From Eutypa lata (taxonomy: Eukaryota > Ascomycota > Sordariomycetes > Xylariales > Diatrypaceae): a stretch of 64,000 bases of DNA. Shown here in pieces: positions 46,763-58,598 of this stretch. Numbering within the stretch: position 1 is the first letter of the stretch; each line of letters begins with the position of its first letter. The notes below the pieces were generated by a model. It had not been told where the DNA came from, did not search any database, and saw only the letters and a list, made by a program, of their open reading frames with translations. A program made the position numbers and the translations under genes. The stretch is taken from contig JAKULF010000011.1 of the NCBI GenBank assembly GCA_022661535.1, positions 1,364,001 to 1,428,000 of the forward strand. The letters run 5' to 3'.

Positions 46763-48885
46763 CTATGCCCCACTCTGCCCAGCCTCACGATATTCACCTA
46801 ACGCACCATCACCCCTTCCAAGAACCTCCCTCCCCCCTTTACCACCCGCACCACCTCCATCCTCACCCTCACCTTCACCCTCACCCTCCACCTCGCCATC
46901 CTCCTCCCTCACCCTCCTCTCGACCTCGCCCGCCCCACCGCGTCCCCAGTACCCGACCTGCTCCCGGCCCTCGACGCTCGCCTCCGTAACAAGAACATGC
47001 GGCATGGGGGCGTCGAAGACGGCCTCGGCCAGGACGCGCTCGACCTCCATGCGGAGGGCGCGAGCGCCCGTGCGGCTCTTCTCGGCGCGGCGCGCGATCG
47101 CCTCGAGCGCCCTGCGCGTGAAGCGCAGCCGGGACGGGTACGTCTCGAAGAGGGCCGTGTACTGCTTGACGAGGGAGTTGCGGGGCTCGGTGAGCACGCG
47201 CAGGAGGTCCTGGTGCGAGAGCGGGGACAGCGCCGTGATGTTGTGGATCCGCCCGATGAGCTCCGGGATGAAGCCGAACGATTGGAGGTCCGTGGGCGTG
47301 GCGAGGTCGAGGAGGGTGTGGGGGGTGTGGTGGTGATGGTGATTGCTGGTTTTGTTGGTGGATGTGGTACTGTTGGTGGCGGATGTAGGCGAGGGAGAAG
47401 GAGAAGGATTGGGATCTATACTCGGTGTGGTGATGGTGGTATTCGGGTCTGGGAGGGTAGCGGGAGATCGGTGGGGGAGGTGCGCGAATAGCTCGGCCGG
47501 TAGGTCTACGGCGCTGTTATGGTTGCTATCTGTCGAAGAGCCACGACTGCGGATCTCGGAGCCGAAGCCCATCGTTGGCTTCGCGACGCGGTTCAGAATC
47601 GTCTTGTCGAGGCCGACGAACGCGCCGCACATCACAAACAAGATGTTGCTGGTATCGACTGTGTATTGGTCGACTTTGGCTCCAGCCCCTCCTGCTCCTG
47701 CCGGTCCGGATGGTGGTGGGGGTGGTTGTTGCGGTGCCGACGTGGAGGACGATCCCGTGTAATTCGTCGTTATGGGGCCCGCGGAACGGGATGAGGAGGA
47801 CGCGGAAGAGGGAGCGGATCGCGTGTCCTTAACGTTGACTGTGACCTTAGTTCCCTCCACGAGTTTAAGGAGCGCTTGCTGCACACCCTCTCCACCGACG
47901 TCTCGGCCGTTCATAGTCTCCCGCTTAGCGATCTTGTCGAACTCGTCGAGAACAACGATGCCATGCTCGGCGGCTTTAACGTCGTAGTTAGCTTCGATTA
48001 GGAGTCGCTCGATGCAAGTCTCGACGTCTTGTCCTATGTAGCCGGCTTGCGTAAAGGAGTTGCAGTCGCTGATTGTGAAGGGTACGTTTATTGTCTTGCT
48101 AAGGGTTCTAGAAAAAACTATAAGTCAGCTTCGCTCACTTGTCGTGCTTGTGTAATCCAAGGAAGAGTTGCTTACTCGAGGATATACGTTTTGCCAACTC
48201 CAGTTGGACCTATTAAAAGTAGATTACTCTTGTCTATCTTGACTGGGGGCGGTCGACTCTCGTCTTCGGGTATATAGAAATCCACCTCTTTCTCGTTGCG
48301 CTGCCATGACTGCTGTATATGTTGTAGAGTATCGTGATGGCCGGGGAATTCATCTTCGGGGCAGCCGTTAGCACTCCTGGCAGGGTTTATGAAGTCGAAC
48401 GCATGAATAAATCACAGCGGCTTACCATCGACAGGATGTATTTCCCTCTCCCTGGCGTGTCTCTCACGCGCAAGGGCCTGGCGCAGAAGCTTCTCCTCCC
48501 TCTTGCGCTCCTGCTCTTCATGGTACTGGCGCCGGCGCAACCCCTGGTAATGGTTGAAGAGGACGGAGGATATTATCTTCTTGGCGCGGTCTTGACCGAC
48601 GACGTACTCGTCGACTCGTCGCTTGAGGTCACGGGGGTAGAATTGTGGCACGCCGAACGAGGCTTTGAAGAACATGGGCCCGCGCCCTTCTTCGTTGGGG
48701 TCAAAACTGCTCGTGAAGCCCGAGTTGAAGTCGGTTGTTCGCCTCGACGCGGTTCGAAGTATTGTGGCTGACGTAAACGTCCTGTGGTATACTCTCGACG
48801 CTGGGAGACTTAGATATGGAGTCCGCCGTTTTATACGAGCTAACCACATGTCGGAAGACCTGAGGGCTAGTCCTCTATACAACAC
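46763..48885 (-). CDS. clpX: Mitochondrial ClpX-type AAA+ chaperone
   Basis: 660 aa from three exons: 48885-48426, 48353-48176 and 48107-46763; lengths sum to a multiple of three. The acceptor before 48353 is preceded by a GTGCTAAC branch site. The N-terminus is Arg/Ser-rich (mitochondrial). Typical ClpX features: LKRRVDEYVVGQDRAKK, Walker A GPTGVGKT at ~202-209, the GYIGQDVE pore-loop motif, Walker B GIVVLDEFDKIA at ~262-273, VGGEGVQQALLKLVEG, VDTSNILFVMCGAFVGLD and FIPELIGR with LTEPRNSLVKQYTALF. As in other fungal Mcx1 proteins, the bacterial zinc domain is missing. Compared with bacterial ClpX, two long low-complexity inserts (Ser/Pro/Gly-rich after KVTV, and Ser/Asn/His-rich before LLDLATPTD) and an acidic Gly/Glu-rich tail are present. 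In mitochondria it unfolds proteins, with or without ClpP; no ClpP gene is in the window. Confidence 0.92.
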
Positions 48886-49186
48886 GGCGTTGTTACGATA
48901 CTCTATGTTTCCTTGCCCTCTTCACGAATTTGAGGCTGAATAAGCAGAAGACAAAGATATTTATTCTCCGGTGAAATACGAATTAGCGAGCATATGGAGA
49001 TCCTTTTAGCAATGTGAGAACGTGCAATTAATGAGATGATGGTATTAAATATATAATTTCAATGCTGATTTAGTTGTAGTATAGTTAACAGAGTAACCGT
49101 GCATCTGTCTTAGAAAGTCTCCTTCATCGGAGCTCCTGGAGAATGCCATAAGCAAGCCACATCCACATGTCAACTAATGTGGCGGG

Positions 49187-49225
49187 GTTGGTGTTGGTGT
49201 TGGTGTTGGTGTTGGTGTTGGTGTT
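49187..49225 (+). repeat. GTTGGT minisatellite
   Basis: About six and a half tandem GTTGGT units. Both flanks carry GGCGGGGTTG, suggesting slippage within a duplicated unit. Confidence 0.85.
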
Positions 49226-49610
49226 TGGCGGGGTTGAGCCGCTAAAAGCCGCCAACTCGTTCCCCCCGGAGCCTATTCTCTTGTGGATAGTCTATTCTTA
49301 AGTTCCCGTTCGACTGGAGTAGCAAGTAGAAACTCAAGGAGTTACTACTGAAGACAAACACTAAACTCAACTCTTCACCATCTTGCTGTCTTTTCGTCAG
49401 CTTTTAAAGTTAAGCAGCGGTTACATACATATATCTATACGAATACTCAAGCCTGCAAACAAATTGGCCAGAAGCTTTAGTATGGGGAACAGCATCCGCT
49501 TGAAGCTGATCTAAACTGATTTAAGTATATACCTAAGAGCTAGCGCGGAGATTAGGTAAAGATAGCTTTCCCAGTCTAGCTTGATCGAACCACCCGAATG
49601 GTTGCCCCTC

Positions 49611-49618
49611 GACGTCAT
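49611..49618 (+). promoter_or_regulatory. CRE-like site upstream of GBE1
   Basis: GACGTCAT matches the bZIP/ATF-CREB half-palindrome core. Together with AGGGG/CCCCT (STRE-like) elements at 49733 and 49810, it would fit stress-responsive control of glycogen synthesis; this is inference from motifs alone. Confidence 0.25.
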
Positions 49619-50020
49619 TACATGCACGTTGTCTGGAGCTCTGTGATCCGGGGAAGGGGATGATCAGGCAGTCAGTCAGGAGAGATCTACCAAAACATGT
49701 GAAGTAGAATCATAAATATGCAACGAAACATGAGGGGTAATGAGATATGATATTAATTTCTATTTAAACATTGGGTATCTCTTCTATCCTTGTCTTTTCC
49801 TGTCCTTTTCCCCTTTACAGTTGAATTCAGGCGGAAATTTCGAGGTCGCAATTTACGCTACATATCCGCCCCCCCGTAGTAGCCCTGGGATTGTTTAGCG
49901 GGGCATTCGATAGAGCGTCGCGCCCTGGTTTACAACTTTCTTATTCATTCCCTACCTAGGTACATACACACTTGATCCTTACACAATATTTTCCTGGCAT
50001 TGTCTTTCAAATCAGAAGAA

Positions 50021-52666
50021 ATGGCAACTGTCGCGGATAACTCAGCGAATACCCTGGTGACCAATGGTTCCGGCGGTATTGTTGGTGGCATCCCCAACGA
50101 CGGAACTGGTACGACTATTTTGCTAGCTCAGCTCGATTAGGATTGCATGTGAAGCTAACAAGAATGCAGGTGTTGTACAGTTGGATCCATGGCTATCACC
50201 CTTCACGGACTCCTTGAAAAGAAGATTTACTAAAGCTCAGGAGTGGATCAAGACCATTGATGATGTTGGAGGAGGCATTGAGAAGTTCTCAAGGGTTCGT
50301 GATTAATGACACAACAGCAACCGACTGCTCTGTGCTAACAATTTAATCTGTCTCTATTAGGGTACCGAGACGTACGGTCTGAATGTTGACAAGGACAACA
50401 ATATCATATACCGAGAATGGGCACCCAGTGCTACCGAGGCTTTTCTCATTGGAGATTTCAGTACGTATAGTCTCCGGACATCAAGATAAATCAGTCTAAC
50501 CCAAAACTAGACGGATGGGATAGAGGGTCACATCGCATGACGAGGAGCGAATTTGGTGTCTGGGAAATAGTCTTGCCCGCGCAGGATGGACAGCCGGCTA
50601 TCTCTCACAATTCAAAGATCAAGGTATGCGGTTATCTGCTTAATATAATATTTCGTTTGGGGATATTATCTAACTACCAAGCTATAGATCTCAATGACCA
50701 CTCCTAGCGGTGAGCGAATCGACCGTCTACCAGCCTGGATCAAGTACGTTACACAAGATCTTACGGTTTCGCCCGCCTACGATGCCCGATTCTGGAACCC
50801 TCCCGAGTCGGAGAAATACACGTTCAAGAATTCCAGACCGAAGAAACCCGAGAGCATTCGAGTATACGAGGCTCATGTCGGAATCTCCTCACCAGAGCTA
50901 CGGGTAACTACTTACAAGGAGTTCACCCAGAGCATGCTTCCGAGAATAAAGAACCTGGGTTACAATGTTATCCAGCTGATGGCTGTCATGGAGCACGCAT
51001 ACTATGCCAGCTTTGGGTACCAAGTAAACAACTTCTTTGCGGCAAGCAGTAGATACGGCACCCCTGAGGATCTGAAGGAACTCATTGATACGGCGCACGG
51101 CTTGGGTCTTGTTGTATTGCTCGACGTAGTCCACAGCCATGCCTCGAAGAACGTCCTTGATGGATTGAACGAGTTCGATGGTTCAGATCACCAGTATTTC
51201 CACGGTGGTGCCAAAGGTAGACATGAACTGTGGGACAGCCGACTCTTTAACTACGGTCATTACGAAGTCATGAGGTTTCTGCTGAGTAATTTGAGATTCT
51301 GGATGGACGAGTATCAATTTGATGGCTTCAGATTTGACGGTGTCACTAGCATGCTCTACACTCACCACGGTATTGGAACGTGAGTCTCATCCCATTCTAG
51401 CTCACTATTCAGGTCTTACTAACAGGTTTAGTGGTTTCTCTGGAGGATATCATGAGTACTTCGGCGAATCCGTAGATGAGGAGGCTGTGGCTTATCTTAT
51501 GGTTGCGAACGAGATGCTCCACAAGCTTTATCCGGAAACGATTACGGTAGCAGAGGATGTATCCGGGATGCCGGCTCTCTGCTTGCCCCTGTCGCTAGGT
51601 GGTGTTGGTTTCGATTACCGATTGGCAATGGCTATCCCGGATATGTGGATTAAGATTCTCAAGGAACTGAAGGATGAAGAATGGGACATGTCCAACATCT
51701 GCTGGACCTTGACGAACAGACGTCACGGAGAGAAGACCATCGCCTACTGCGAGAGTCACGACCAAGCGTGAGTATTACCCCCGCCCTCCAACGCCCTTCT
51801 TATTTACGTATGTATATCTACTAACATGGTCACCCTCAAAAAGTCTCGTCGGCGACAAGACCCTAATGATGCACCTCTGCGACGCCGAGATGTACACGCA
51901 CATGTCGACGCTCTCCCCCCTAACGCCCGTAATCGACCGGGGCATGGCGCTGCACAAGATGATCCGGCTCCTCACGCATGGGCTGGGCGGGGAGGGCTAC
52001 CTGAACTTCGAGGGCAACGAGTTCGGGCACCCGGAGTGGCTGGACTTCCCGCGCGAGGGCAACCAGAACTCGTTCTGGTACGCGCGGCGGCAGCTGAACC
52101 TGACGGACGACCCGCTGCTGCGCTACCGAGACCTCAACGCCTTCGACGGGGCCATGAACGGGGCCGAGGCGGCGCTGGGCTGGCTGCACGCCCCCCAGGC
52201 CTACATCAGCCTCAAGAACGAGAGCGACAAGGTCGTCGTCTTCGAGCGCGCCGGCGCCGTCTTCGTCTTCAATTTCCACCCCACCAACAGCTACGCCGAC
52301 TACCGCATCGGCGTCGAGCACGAGGGCACGTACCACATCGCGCTCGATACTGACGCCAAGGAATTCGGCGGGCACGGGCGCAACGATGCGGCCACGCGCT
52401 TCTTTACCACGCCCATGGAGTGGAATGGCAGGAAGAATTGGACCCATGTGTATATTCCGAGCCGTAGTGCTTTGGTGAGTTTGGCTTTCCTGTTTCCTAT
52501 CATATATTTTGACTTGTCCCCGGGACCATTCGTCTCCATCCCCTCCTCTCATTTTGTCCCCTTTTTCTTCTCAAGCTAGAGGGTAGGGGATGATGTAAGA
52601 TGAGAGCGAGAATGAAGTCATTAGCTAACCTCTCCAAAATAGGTACTGGCTCCCGAGAATTCCTAG
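50021..52666 (+). CDS. GBE1: 1,4-alpha-glucan (glycogen) branching enzyme
   Basis: 702 aa from eight exons: 50021-50108, 50170-50294, 50361-50460, 50511-50623, 50688-51379, 51432-51767, 51844-52474 and 52643-52666 (sum is a multiple of three). It makes alpha-1,6 branches in glycogen in the cytosol. The N-terminal CBM48-like domain includes [22 protein letters not shown]. The GH13 catalytic barrel shows [22 protein letters not shown] (nucleophile Asp), VAEDVSGMP (acid/base Glu) and CESHDQA across the intron 6 junction. The C-terminal beta domain is present, ending LVLAPENS in a 24-nt terminal exon. Length agrees with the fungal family (~700 aa). Exon 7 is strikingly more GC-rich than exons 2-6. 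Intron 2 uses the weak donor GTTCGT. The leader has stress-type promoter motifs (see 49611). Confidence 0.95.
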
Positions 52667-53360
52667 GCGGTTGGATCGACCAGCCATGATGACACGGGCG
52701 TCTTTTTTCGCCTAGGAGATAACGTGTCGCTGCTGAGTCTCAATTGATGTGATTGGAAGCAAGCGATCCAGCTCGTAGTGGTTATTTCTGTCTATTATTC
52801 TATCTTCCTGTGTGATGACTACCGTTGAGCGTTTAGAGCGTGGATGGATACGTACATGAATGGGCTTGGCGGGTTTTATTACGTGCGTGTTAGGGTAGTT
52901 ATGGCGAACTGTCTAGAATGGCTAAAAGCAAAAAGAGCAGAGGGAGAGAGAGAGGGAGAGGGGGAAGGGGAAGAAGAACAAGAGGATATCGCTACGATGT
53001 AGAGTAGAGAACATGCAAAGCAATGAATGCCATTTTGAAACGGGCTACAATTCTGGATTCTTTATTTCCGTGCATTTCGTTCTTATTTTGTAAGTTTATG
53101 GGCTCGTTCATGCGGCTTCTAGTTCGTTAATTATGCTTATTTCGACTTACTATCTATCTACTATGTGTCTGTCTGCCCATCTATGCCGGTATTCACCCCC
53201 TCTCCATTTTCTTGTCTAATTAAGGGCAACAGTACATTATAGCCCCTTTGAGAATTATACCCAAATACATCGAAGTACATATATCTTACAATTGCACAAA
53301 CCAGTGCGTTGCCTGCCAACCTCGGGAGGAACCTACTTAGTTGCTTAATTAATCATTCAA
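52667..53360. other. Convergent intergenic spacer
   Basis: Between GBE1 (+) and ORC5 (-) 3' ends. A ~55-nt almost pure polypurine run (AGAGGGAGAG...) lies at ~52928-52984, a possible triplex-forming tract. No gene seen. Confidence 0.4.
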
Positions 53361-55268
53361 TCAATCAATCAGCCACTCCTCAACCTCAATATTCATACTC
53401 CTCCCCAGCGCCCGAATGACCTCCCACCCAACATTAACCCTCCACTTCCCACCACGATCGAGGTCCGCGCCTCCAGCCCCGGCACCCCCAACTCCCGCTC
53501 CCGCACCACCACCACCACCAACGCGCACCAACAACCGCAAACTAGCCAGCGTCGCGATCGCCATGCCGACATCGCCATCGACGCCGCCAGCCCCTCCTCC
53601 TCCTCTCCCTTCATTGCTACCATCCGAGCCATCATCATCATCATCCACCCCCCACTCCCCCCGCGTCGCAACGTAGATAGCCACCATGCGCTCGAGCACG
53701 AAAGCCCCCGGGCCCAGCAACTTGCGCGCGATGCGGCGATGCTGGTGTTTCGTGCCCGCCCTGTTACTGGCCGTACCGCCACCGCCGCTTCTTCCGCCCC
53801 GCCGCCGCCGTCGCTGGTGGTGCCACGTCGAGAATAGCGTCAGGTCGTGGCGAGGCGCGTTGTGGCTGGCGAGATAGGCGGCGATGAGCAGGAGGCGCGG
53901 CGTCTGGGGGAGTAGGGCCGCGAGGTCGGCGCCTGCGCTTATTACGCTCCTAGCACCACCACTGCCACCTGTTGCTGACCCGGTGCGTGCTGTAGCGGCG
54001 CCACTACCGCTTCCGTTGTTTTGCTTCGAGTTGGGCGTGCCTGGTGCTGATCCGGGGGTTTGTTTATGAGCAGCAGCAGCAGCAGCAGAAGAAGGCAGTC
54101 TGATTCCCCCAATCCCCGCCTGCAACACGCTCTCGTCCTGGAACAAGACGCGCGCCGCGACCAAGAGACGGCCGAACTCGCGCGCGCGGTGCGTGCCCGC
54201 GGCCACGGGAGCCGTGAAACGAGGCCAGAGGGCGCGACAGGCATTCAGGAGCGCGGGTAGAGTGCGCGGGCCCGCGGTGCGGATCAGGGCGTCGTGGACG
54301 GCGGCGGCGAAGCGGGCCCAGAGGTCGGCGGTTTCCTGGGGTGTGGTATTCGGGAGGCTTAGAGAAGGAGGAGGGGTGGCATTATTGGATGATGATGTTG
54401 TTGTTGATGATGAGGACTTCAAGCCGAGGTACGTCGCGATCTCGAGGTACTGCGCTTTCGTGTACGGCGCGAAGTGCAGAGTCGGGACGCCGCCGATGCC
54501 GCCGGGGAGGCGGAGAGGAGGGCTGCTCGGCGATGTGAGGATGAAGGTTGTGGTTAGGTTCGGGATCTGAGTTGATGAGGGTTGTGCGTTAGTTTCTTGT
54601 TTGTAACTATATATGTATGGATAGGTGTGTATAGTGTTCCACCACAGTGTACGTAGCGATGCACATTGATAGGTAACTGCCGGAATAAAACCTACTATTT
54701 CAGATAACCTCGCCAGGGCAGGGAGCAGTGTAGGCGGCGCTTCGCGCTGGCGGTCGATGCCGTCGAAAACTAGCACGAATCTTCTCCTTGTATCGTTCTT
54801 TTCTCCGTCCTCATCATGCCTATTCAACACTTCTTGTTCTCCTCTCCGGTTACCATTGTCGCCGTAGCCCTCCAGAATCCGACCAAGCTCGACCGTCAGC
54901 GCAGCCAGCGTCTCGCACCGCCCAGAAGGCGTGCCATCCCAATCGACAGCATCGGAAACAGCGGCAACGGTGCGCTCGAACAGGTGGCGCGCCGTGACGC
55001 ACTCGGCGGACCGGATAATGGCGTAATCGAGAGCCGCGGACGGGTCAGCCTGGTCGTGCAGGGCGGCGAGGAGGCGGGCGGTGACGGCGCTCTTGCCCGT
55101 GGCTTCTGGACCGTGGACGATTAGGTTCCGGGCCGGCGCGGCGCGAGGGTGCACCAAGGTCGCGAAGGTCCGGATCTGCGGCTCGCGACAGGGGAAGGAC
55201 TGGGCGAGAGTGGTGAGGAGCTCGGAGGGGAGAGAGAAGAAGGATTCTGGGGTGGTGGTTGTTGCCAT
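53361..55268 (-). CDS. ORC5: Origin recognition complex subunit 5
   Basis: 592 aa from two exons, 55268-54696 and 54566-53361; the 129-nt intron (GTAGGT...CTCAG) is a multiple of three and stop-free, so the reading frame also runs straight through it. Splicing joins RLSEI to IPNLTTTFILTSP, as expected of ORC5, a AAA+ subunit of the complex that marks replication origins. Walker A GPEATGKS is at 53-60 and the Walker B-like RRFVLVFDGIDR near ~165. The C-terminal half holds long low-complexity inserts: poly-Ser, Ala-run AAAAAA (from CAG repeats), and Gly-rich segments with Asp runs. The last part resumes the ORC5 C-terminal winged-helix-like order (VGWEVIRALGRSMNIEVEEWLID). High local GC. No partner subunits nearby. 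Confidence 0.85.
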   Translation of the reverse strand: MATTTTPESFFSLPSELLTTLAQSFPCREPQIRTFATLVHPRAAPARNLIVHGPEATGKSAVTARLLAALHDQADPSAALDYAIIRSAECVTARHLFERTVAAVSDAVDWDGTPSGRCETLAALTVELGRILEGYGDNGNRRGEQEVLNRHDEDGEKNDTRRRFVLVFDGIDRQREAPPTLLPALARLSEIVGFIPAVTYQCASLRTLWWNTIHTYPYIYSYKQETNAQPSSTQIPNLTTTFILTSPSSPPLRLPGGIGGVPTLHFAPYTKAQYLEIATYLGLKSSSSTTTSSSNNATPPPSLSLPNTTPQETADLWARFAAAVHDALIRTAGPRTLPALLNACRALWPRFTAPVAAGTHRAREFGRLLVAARVLFQDESVLQAGIGGIRLPSSAAAAAAHKQTPGSAPGTPNSKQNNGSGSGAATARTGSATGGSGGARSVISAGADLAALLPQTPRLLLIAAYLASHNAPRHDLTLFSTWHHQRRRRRGGRSGGGGTASNRAGTKHQHRRIARKLLGPGAFVLERMVAIYVATRGEWGVDDDDDGSDGSNEGRGGGGAGGVDGDVGMAIATLASLRLLVRVGGGGGAGAGVGGAGAGGADLDRGGKWRVNVGWEVIRALGRSMNIEVEEWLID

Positions 55269-56312
55269 GGTGGCAGATGGTTACACTACTCTGTATGCGC
55301 CTATCATGTTCATGACGAGTATATGTCGTTGATTAATTAGTAATCCTGTAACGAGACGAGGAGATAATAGGACTGGGGGTGTCTGCTACTGTCAGATTGG
55401 TGTGATGAAAGGAAACATCTATTGAGTGATGGAGCTCTAGCTGTGACAGGACCTTTTTAGAAACGTTATAGGTCATATTTGGTTAGACCAAGGCTGGATT
55501 AATAGGTCTTTTTAGCTTAACCAGGTACCAAATCGTTTATTACATACCTACATAAGCGGGGGTATAAATAAGTACCTAGGTAGTTACATAATCAAGTCAA
55601 AAGATGAATTAAGGATCGATAACGTGAAAACTCCAAAATTCCACTGTCATGGAGTTGCATTAGGACGCGTGTTGAAGTGTCATCCGAAGTTGCCAAGGAT
55701 GCCCAGCCACAGCAGCGATGACGATCATTGCATAAAAAAGGTAGAAAAGTAGCTGCCTAACAGTCCTAGCCAGCCCTAGAGGTATATTGGGGCGGGGATG
55801 GAGTATTCTCAACGTGCCAGCGCCAATGACATTCCCCAATAAACCCCTGTTGCAGCTGAAGGATCATGACGCTAAAAGCATTATATAAGGATAAAGCACT
55901 TTACATATCACTCTGCGGCGCGGAACTCTTGTTTTTCTAGATAATGAGTAGTTAAGCTGGTGAGGCCTCTTGACCAATTCTAATTCGTCCCCTCTTTACT
56001 AGCTACTTACATGTACTCATCAGTCTACGTCTACTTATCGTCTTAACTTACCCCTTAGAATATATCGAACTAATTGTTTATATTCGTGTGCTAAGGCACA
56101 TACATCGTACATAGCTCTCCATTGACTATAACTACCACTTATACATATACACGGAATACCAGATATAAATCAACAAACAGCATGCCCCCTTTTATGATTA
56201 CGGTACACTAAGATAAGGCTGGATTAGTGTTGTACTACACTACTTGCGGGAAATATTGGGTAGTCGGATTCGCTTATCAAGGGTGTTACCGCCGACTCGG
56301 CTCCTGACAGAG
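55269..56312. other. Divergent promoter region ORC5 / Zn2Cys6 gene
   Basis: 1 kb of AT-leaning spacer with repeated ACCTA/TACCTA-type short motifs. It separates divergent genes. No gene, RNA or repeat family recognised. Confidence 0.4.
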
Positions 56313-58106
56313 ATGGAGTATACGGATGATATTCTCGAATCATTCCTTCCTAACATCGACACCGCTCGACACGAGAGCGACTCACCCCCGCATAACATCG
56401 ATACCAATGCTAATGCCGATGTTGACAAACCGTATCATTCTAAGCGGCCTCACAAGAAATCCCGTGCAGGCTGCACCAACTGTAAGAAGCGAAAGGTAAA
56501 ATGTAATGAAGAGAGACCGACATGTCACGCATGTACTCTTCGCAAGGAGGCTTGTGTCTATCCGAGCGCCCCAAACAAGAAAGCCCCATCTCAACCACCA
56601 CCTTCATCTGTTGTATCCACCTCATCGGCTCGATATTCGTCAACATCGGCCACAGAGGATGACCCGTTCCAGACCGTCCTGTCGGAGCCCCTCTACCGGC
56701 CCGCCCAGATGGCAGATGCTCTCGACATGAGGATGTTATGGTTCTGGACGGCCGAGACCTACGGCTCTTTCTCCATCGAGAGCGGGCGCTCGGCCATCAT
56801 CGATCAGGTTTTGAAGTTCAGGGTTGTTGAACACGCCTTTCGCTCACCCTTCCTCATGGACTGTTTGATGGGATTATCTGCCCTACAGATGCAGGGTCTG
56901 AAGCAGGACATCTCGCCCCAGCGAGTTCTCACGTACAGGGCTAGAGCATTCGCTGGCTATAGGAAGGCCATCGAGGCTGCTAACCCTGATGACTTTCCGG
57001 CCCTCCTAGCGTGTTCCTTACTGATGACCGCCCTGAGTAGTCAGGTTTTCCGTGAGGACGATCTCAAACCCCTGTACATCATTGAATGGATGCAAGTGTG
57101 GAAGGGAATCGGTCTCATTGTCGAGATCATTTCACCTCAATCCATTCAAGATTCTGGATTAGCTGTCATATTCTATCGCCCCCCCGTGGACATCGAGAAG
57201 TCATCACGACACATCCCAAATAACCTTCTTTTCATGGTCACTTCAATAACAGCTGAGGATGCCGACTACGAACACCAACATATCTATTATGAGACGCTCC
57301 AGTACCTAGGCTCCCTATATATGGAGCTCAACCATGGCTTCGGTCCTATGCTCGACTTGCGAACCGTCACATGGTTTACCTTCGTCCCCAGGGATTTCAC
57401 CCCGCTAGCGAAGATGCACCATCCGCGGGCACTTATCATCCTAGCGTATTATTGTTGCTTCGCCAAACTGAACCGTAGTGTCTGGTGGATGCAAGGCATC
57501 GCCAACCCCGAAATCGACCACATCTGCAAGATTATGGGGGATGAGTGGGAGCACCTGCTCCGCATACCGCAGAAGGTGAGACTGGCCGAAGAGAAGCTTG
57601 ACATAGCAAAAATCATTACCGAGAACCACAACTGGACTCCCGAGGAGGAAGACCTGTATCAGCGACATATCGAAGGCTCGGTGAAGTACAATCTTGTCAC
57701 TACTCTACCGGTTTCTCAACCGGTGACGATAGAGCCTAGCCCATTCGCATCTGACCCGCGTGTATCAGATCCGCTCACATCAGATCCACTCATATATAGC
57801 CATGGGGATATGATCGCGCAGGGGTTGCTCCTAGACAAGCTGATGCAAGTTGACCCTTCCATTAACGCGGACTCTCCACCTAAGATCACGGTTGTTCATG
57901 ATAGGACAGATAGTCCCAGGCCGGCAGCCAGTCCGGCAGCACAATCATCCCTATCCTCGGCATCACCTAGTTCATCTACCGCTGCGACAGAGAGCAGCTC
58001 CCAGTCAGAGAGTTATTACGACCTGAAATGGAGACTTATCTCCGAGCTCAACCAATCCTTCTTCACAGACGAGCCCCCAACCGATAGTTGCGGTAGGATT
58101 ATTTGA
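56313..58106 (+). CDS. Zn2Cys6 transcription factor (Upc2-like DNA-binding domain)
   Basis: 597 aa, one exon. The ATG at 56313 ([11 protein letters not shown]) is chosen; the frame is open further 5' only through non-ATG codons. The binuclear zinc cluster CX2CX6CX6CX2CX6C uses Cys54, 57, 64, 71, 74 and 81, preceded by a basic HKKSRAGC arm that is typical of the Upc2/Ecm22-like branch. The middle and C-terminal parts have helical stretches ([28 protein letters not shown]) like the regulatory region of that branch. A Ser/Pro-rich tail follows. A nuclear role in gene control is expected; sterol or lipid targets are typical for the Upc2 branch but cannot be confirmed. The CE1 esterase gene lies convergently downstream. 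Confidence 0.85.
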   Translation: MEYTDDILESFLPNIDTARHESDSPPHNIDTNANADVDKPYHSKRPHKKSRAGCTNCKKRKVKCNEERPTCHACTLRKEACVYPSAPNKKAPSQPPPSSVVSTSSARYSSTSATEDDPFQTVLSEPLYRPAQMADALDMRMLWFWTAETYGSFSIESGRSAIIDQVLKFRVVEHAFRSPFLMDCLMGLSALQMQGLKQDISPQRVLTYRARAFAGYRKAIEAANPDDFPALLACSLLMTALSSQVFREDDLKPLYIIEWMQVWKGIGLIVEIISPQSIQDSGLAVIFYRPPVDIEKSSRHIPNNLLFMVTSITAEDADYEHQHIYYETLQYLGSLYMELNHGFGPMLDLRTVTWFTFVPRDFTPLAKMHHPRALIILAYYCCFAKLNRSVWWMQGIANPEIDHICKIMGDEWEHLLRIPQKVRLAEEKLDIAKIITENHNWTPEEEDLYQRHIEGSVKYNLVTTLPVSQPVTIEPSPFASDPRVSDPLTSDPLIYSHGDMIAQGLLLDKLMQVDPSINADSPPKITVVHDRTDSPRPAASPAAQSSLSSASPSSSTAATESSSQSESYYDLKWRLISELNQSFFTDEPPTDSCGRII

Positions 58107-58598
58107 CAATATATTTCAATGGTCATTCTCTGATGAAAATTGAAAGTTATAAGGGGGCTCACAAGATGGAGCAAATCCGGTATCGCCCTTGATAGCTCTG
58201 CGTAGTTAGCTGACTCGACGCTCCGGAGAGATAATTCTGATCTTGGGGTCGACGGTTTGTTGTATCTAACAAGGCCTGTGTATTTGAAGGGGGTACTGTT
58301 GTTTGATAACCTGCCTACCTAGTGGACTTGCGGACGACGCCCTTCGAGATTTAACTCGTGCAGAACTATAGCGCCTGGCATAGGTGCTTCCGCGAACCTA
58401 ATGATATCCTATCAGACACATAGCCGTCTTCGTTCAAGGATACGCAGTCTCATTACCTATGTACAAGTCAGAGTACTATTCCTAGGACTACACAAGCTTC
58501 GCGAAGTGGTAGTCCGGAATGCACTCTTCGCCACCGGCCACCCCGTGCCACCCAACGCAACTCAATCTCCACGCCCCCTCAAACCCCCCTTCTTTGTC
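58107..58598. other. Convergent spacer
   Basis: 3' regions of the Zn2Cys6 gene (+) and the esterase gene (-). Nothing else seen. Confidence 0.4.

Larger units (their letters stand above)
48886..50020. other. Divergent promoter region clpX / GBE1
   Basis: 1.1 kb separating two divergent genes. It holds a GTTGGT minisatellite (49187-49225) and, nearer GBE1, possible stress elements: AGGGG at 49733-49737 and CCCCT at 49810-49814. No gene was seen. Confidence 0.4.
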
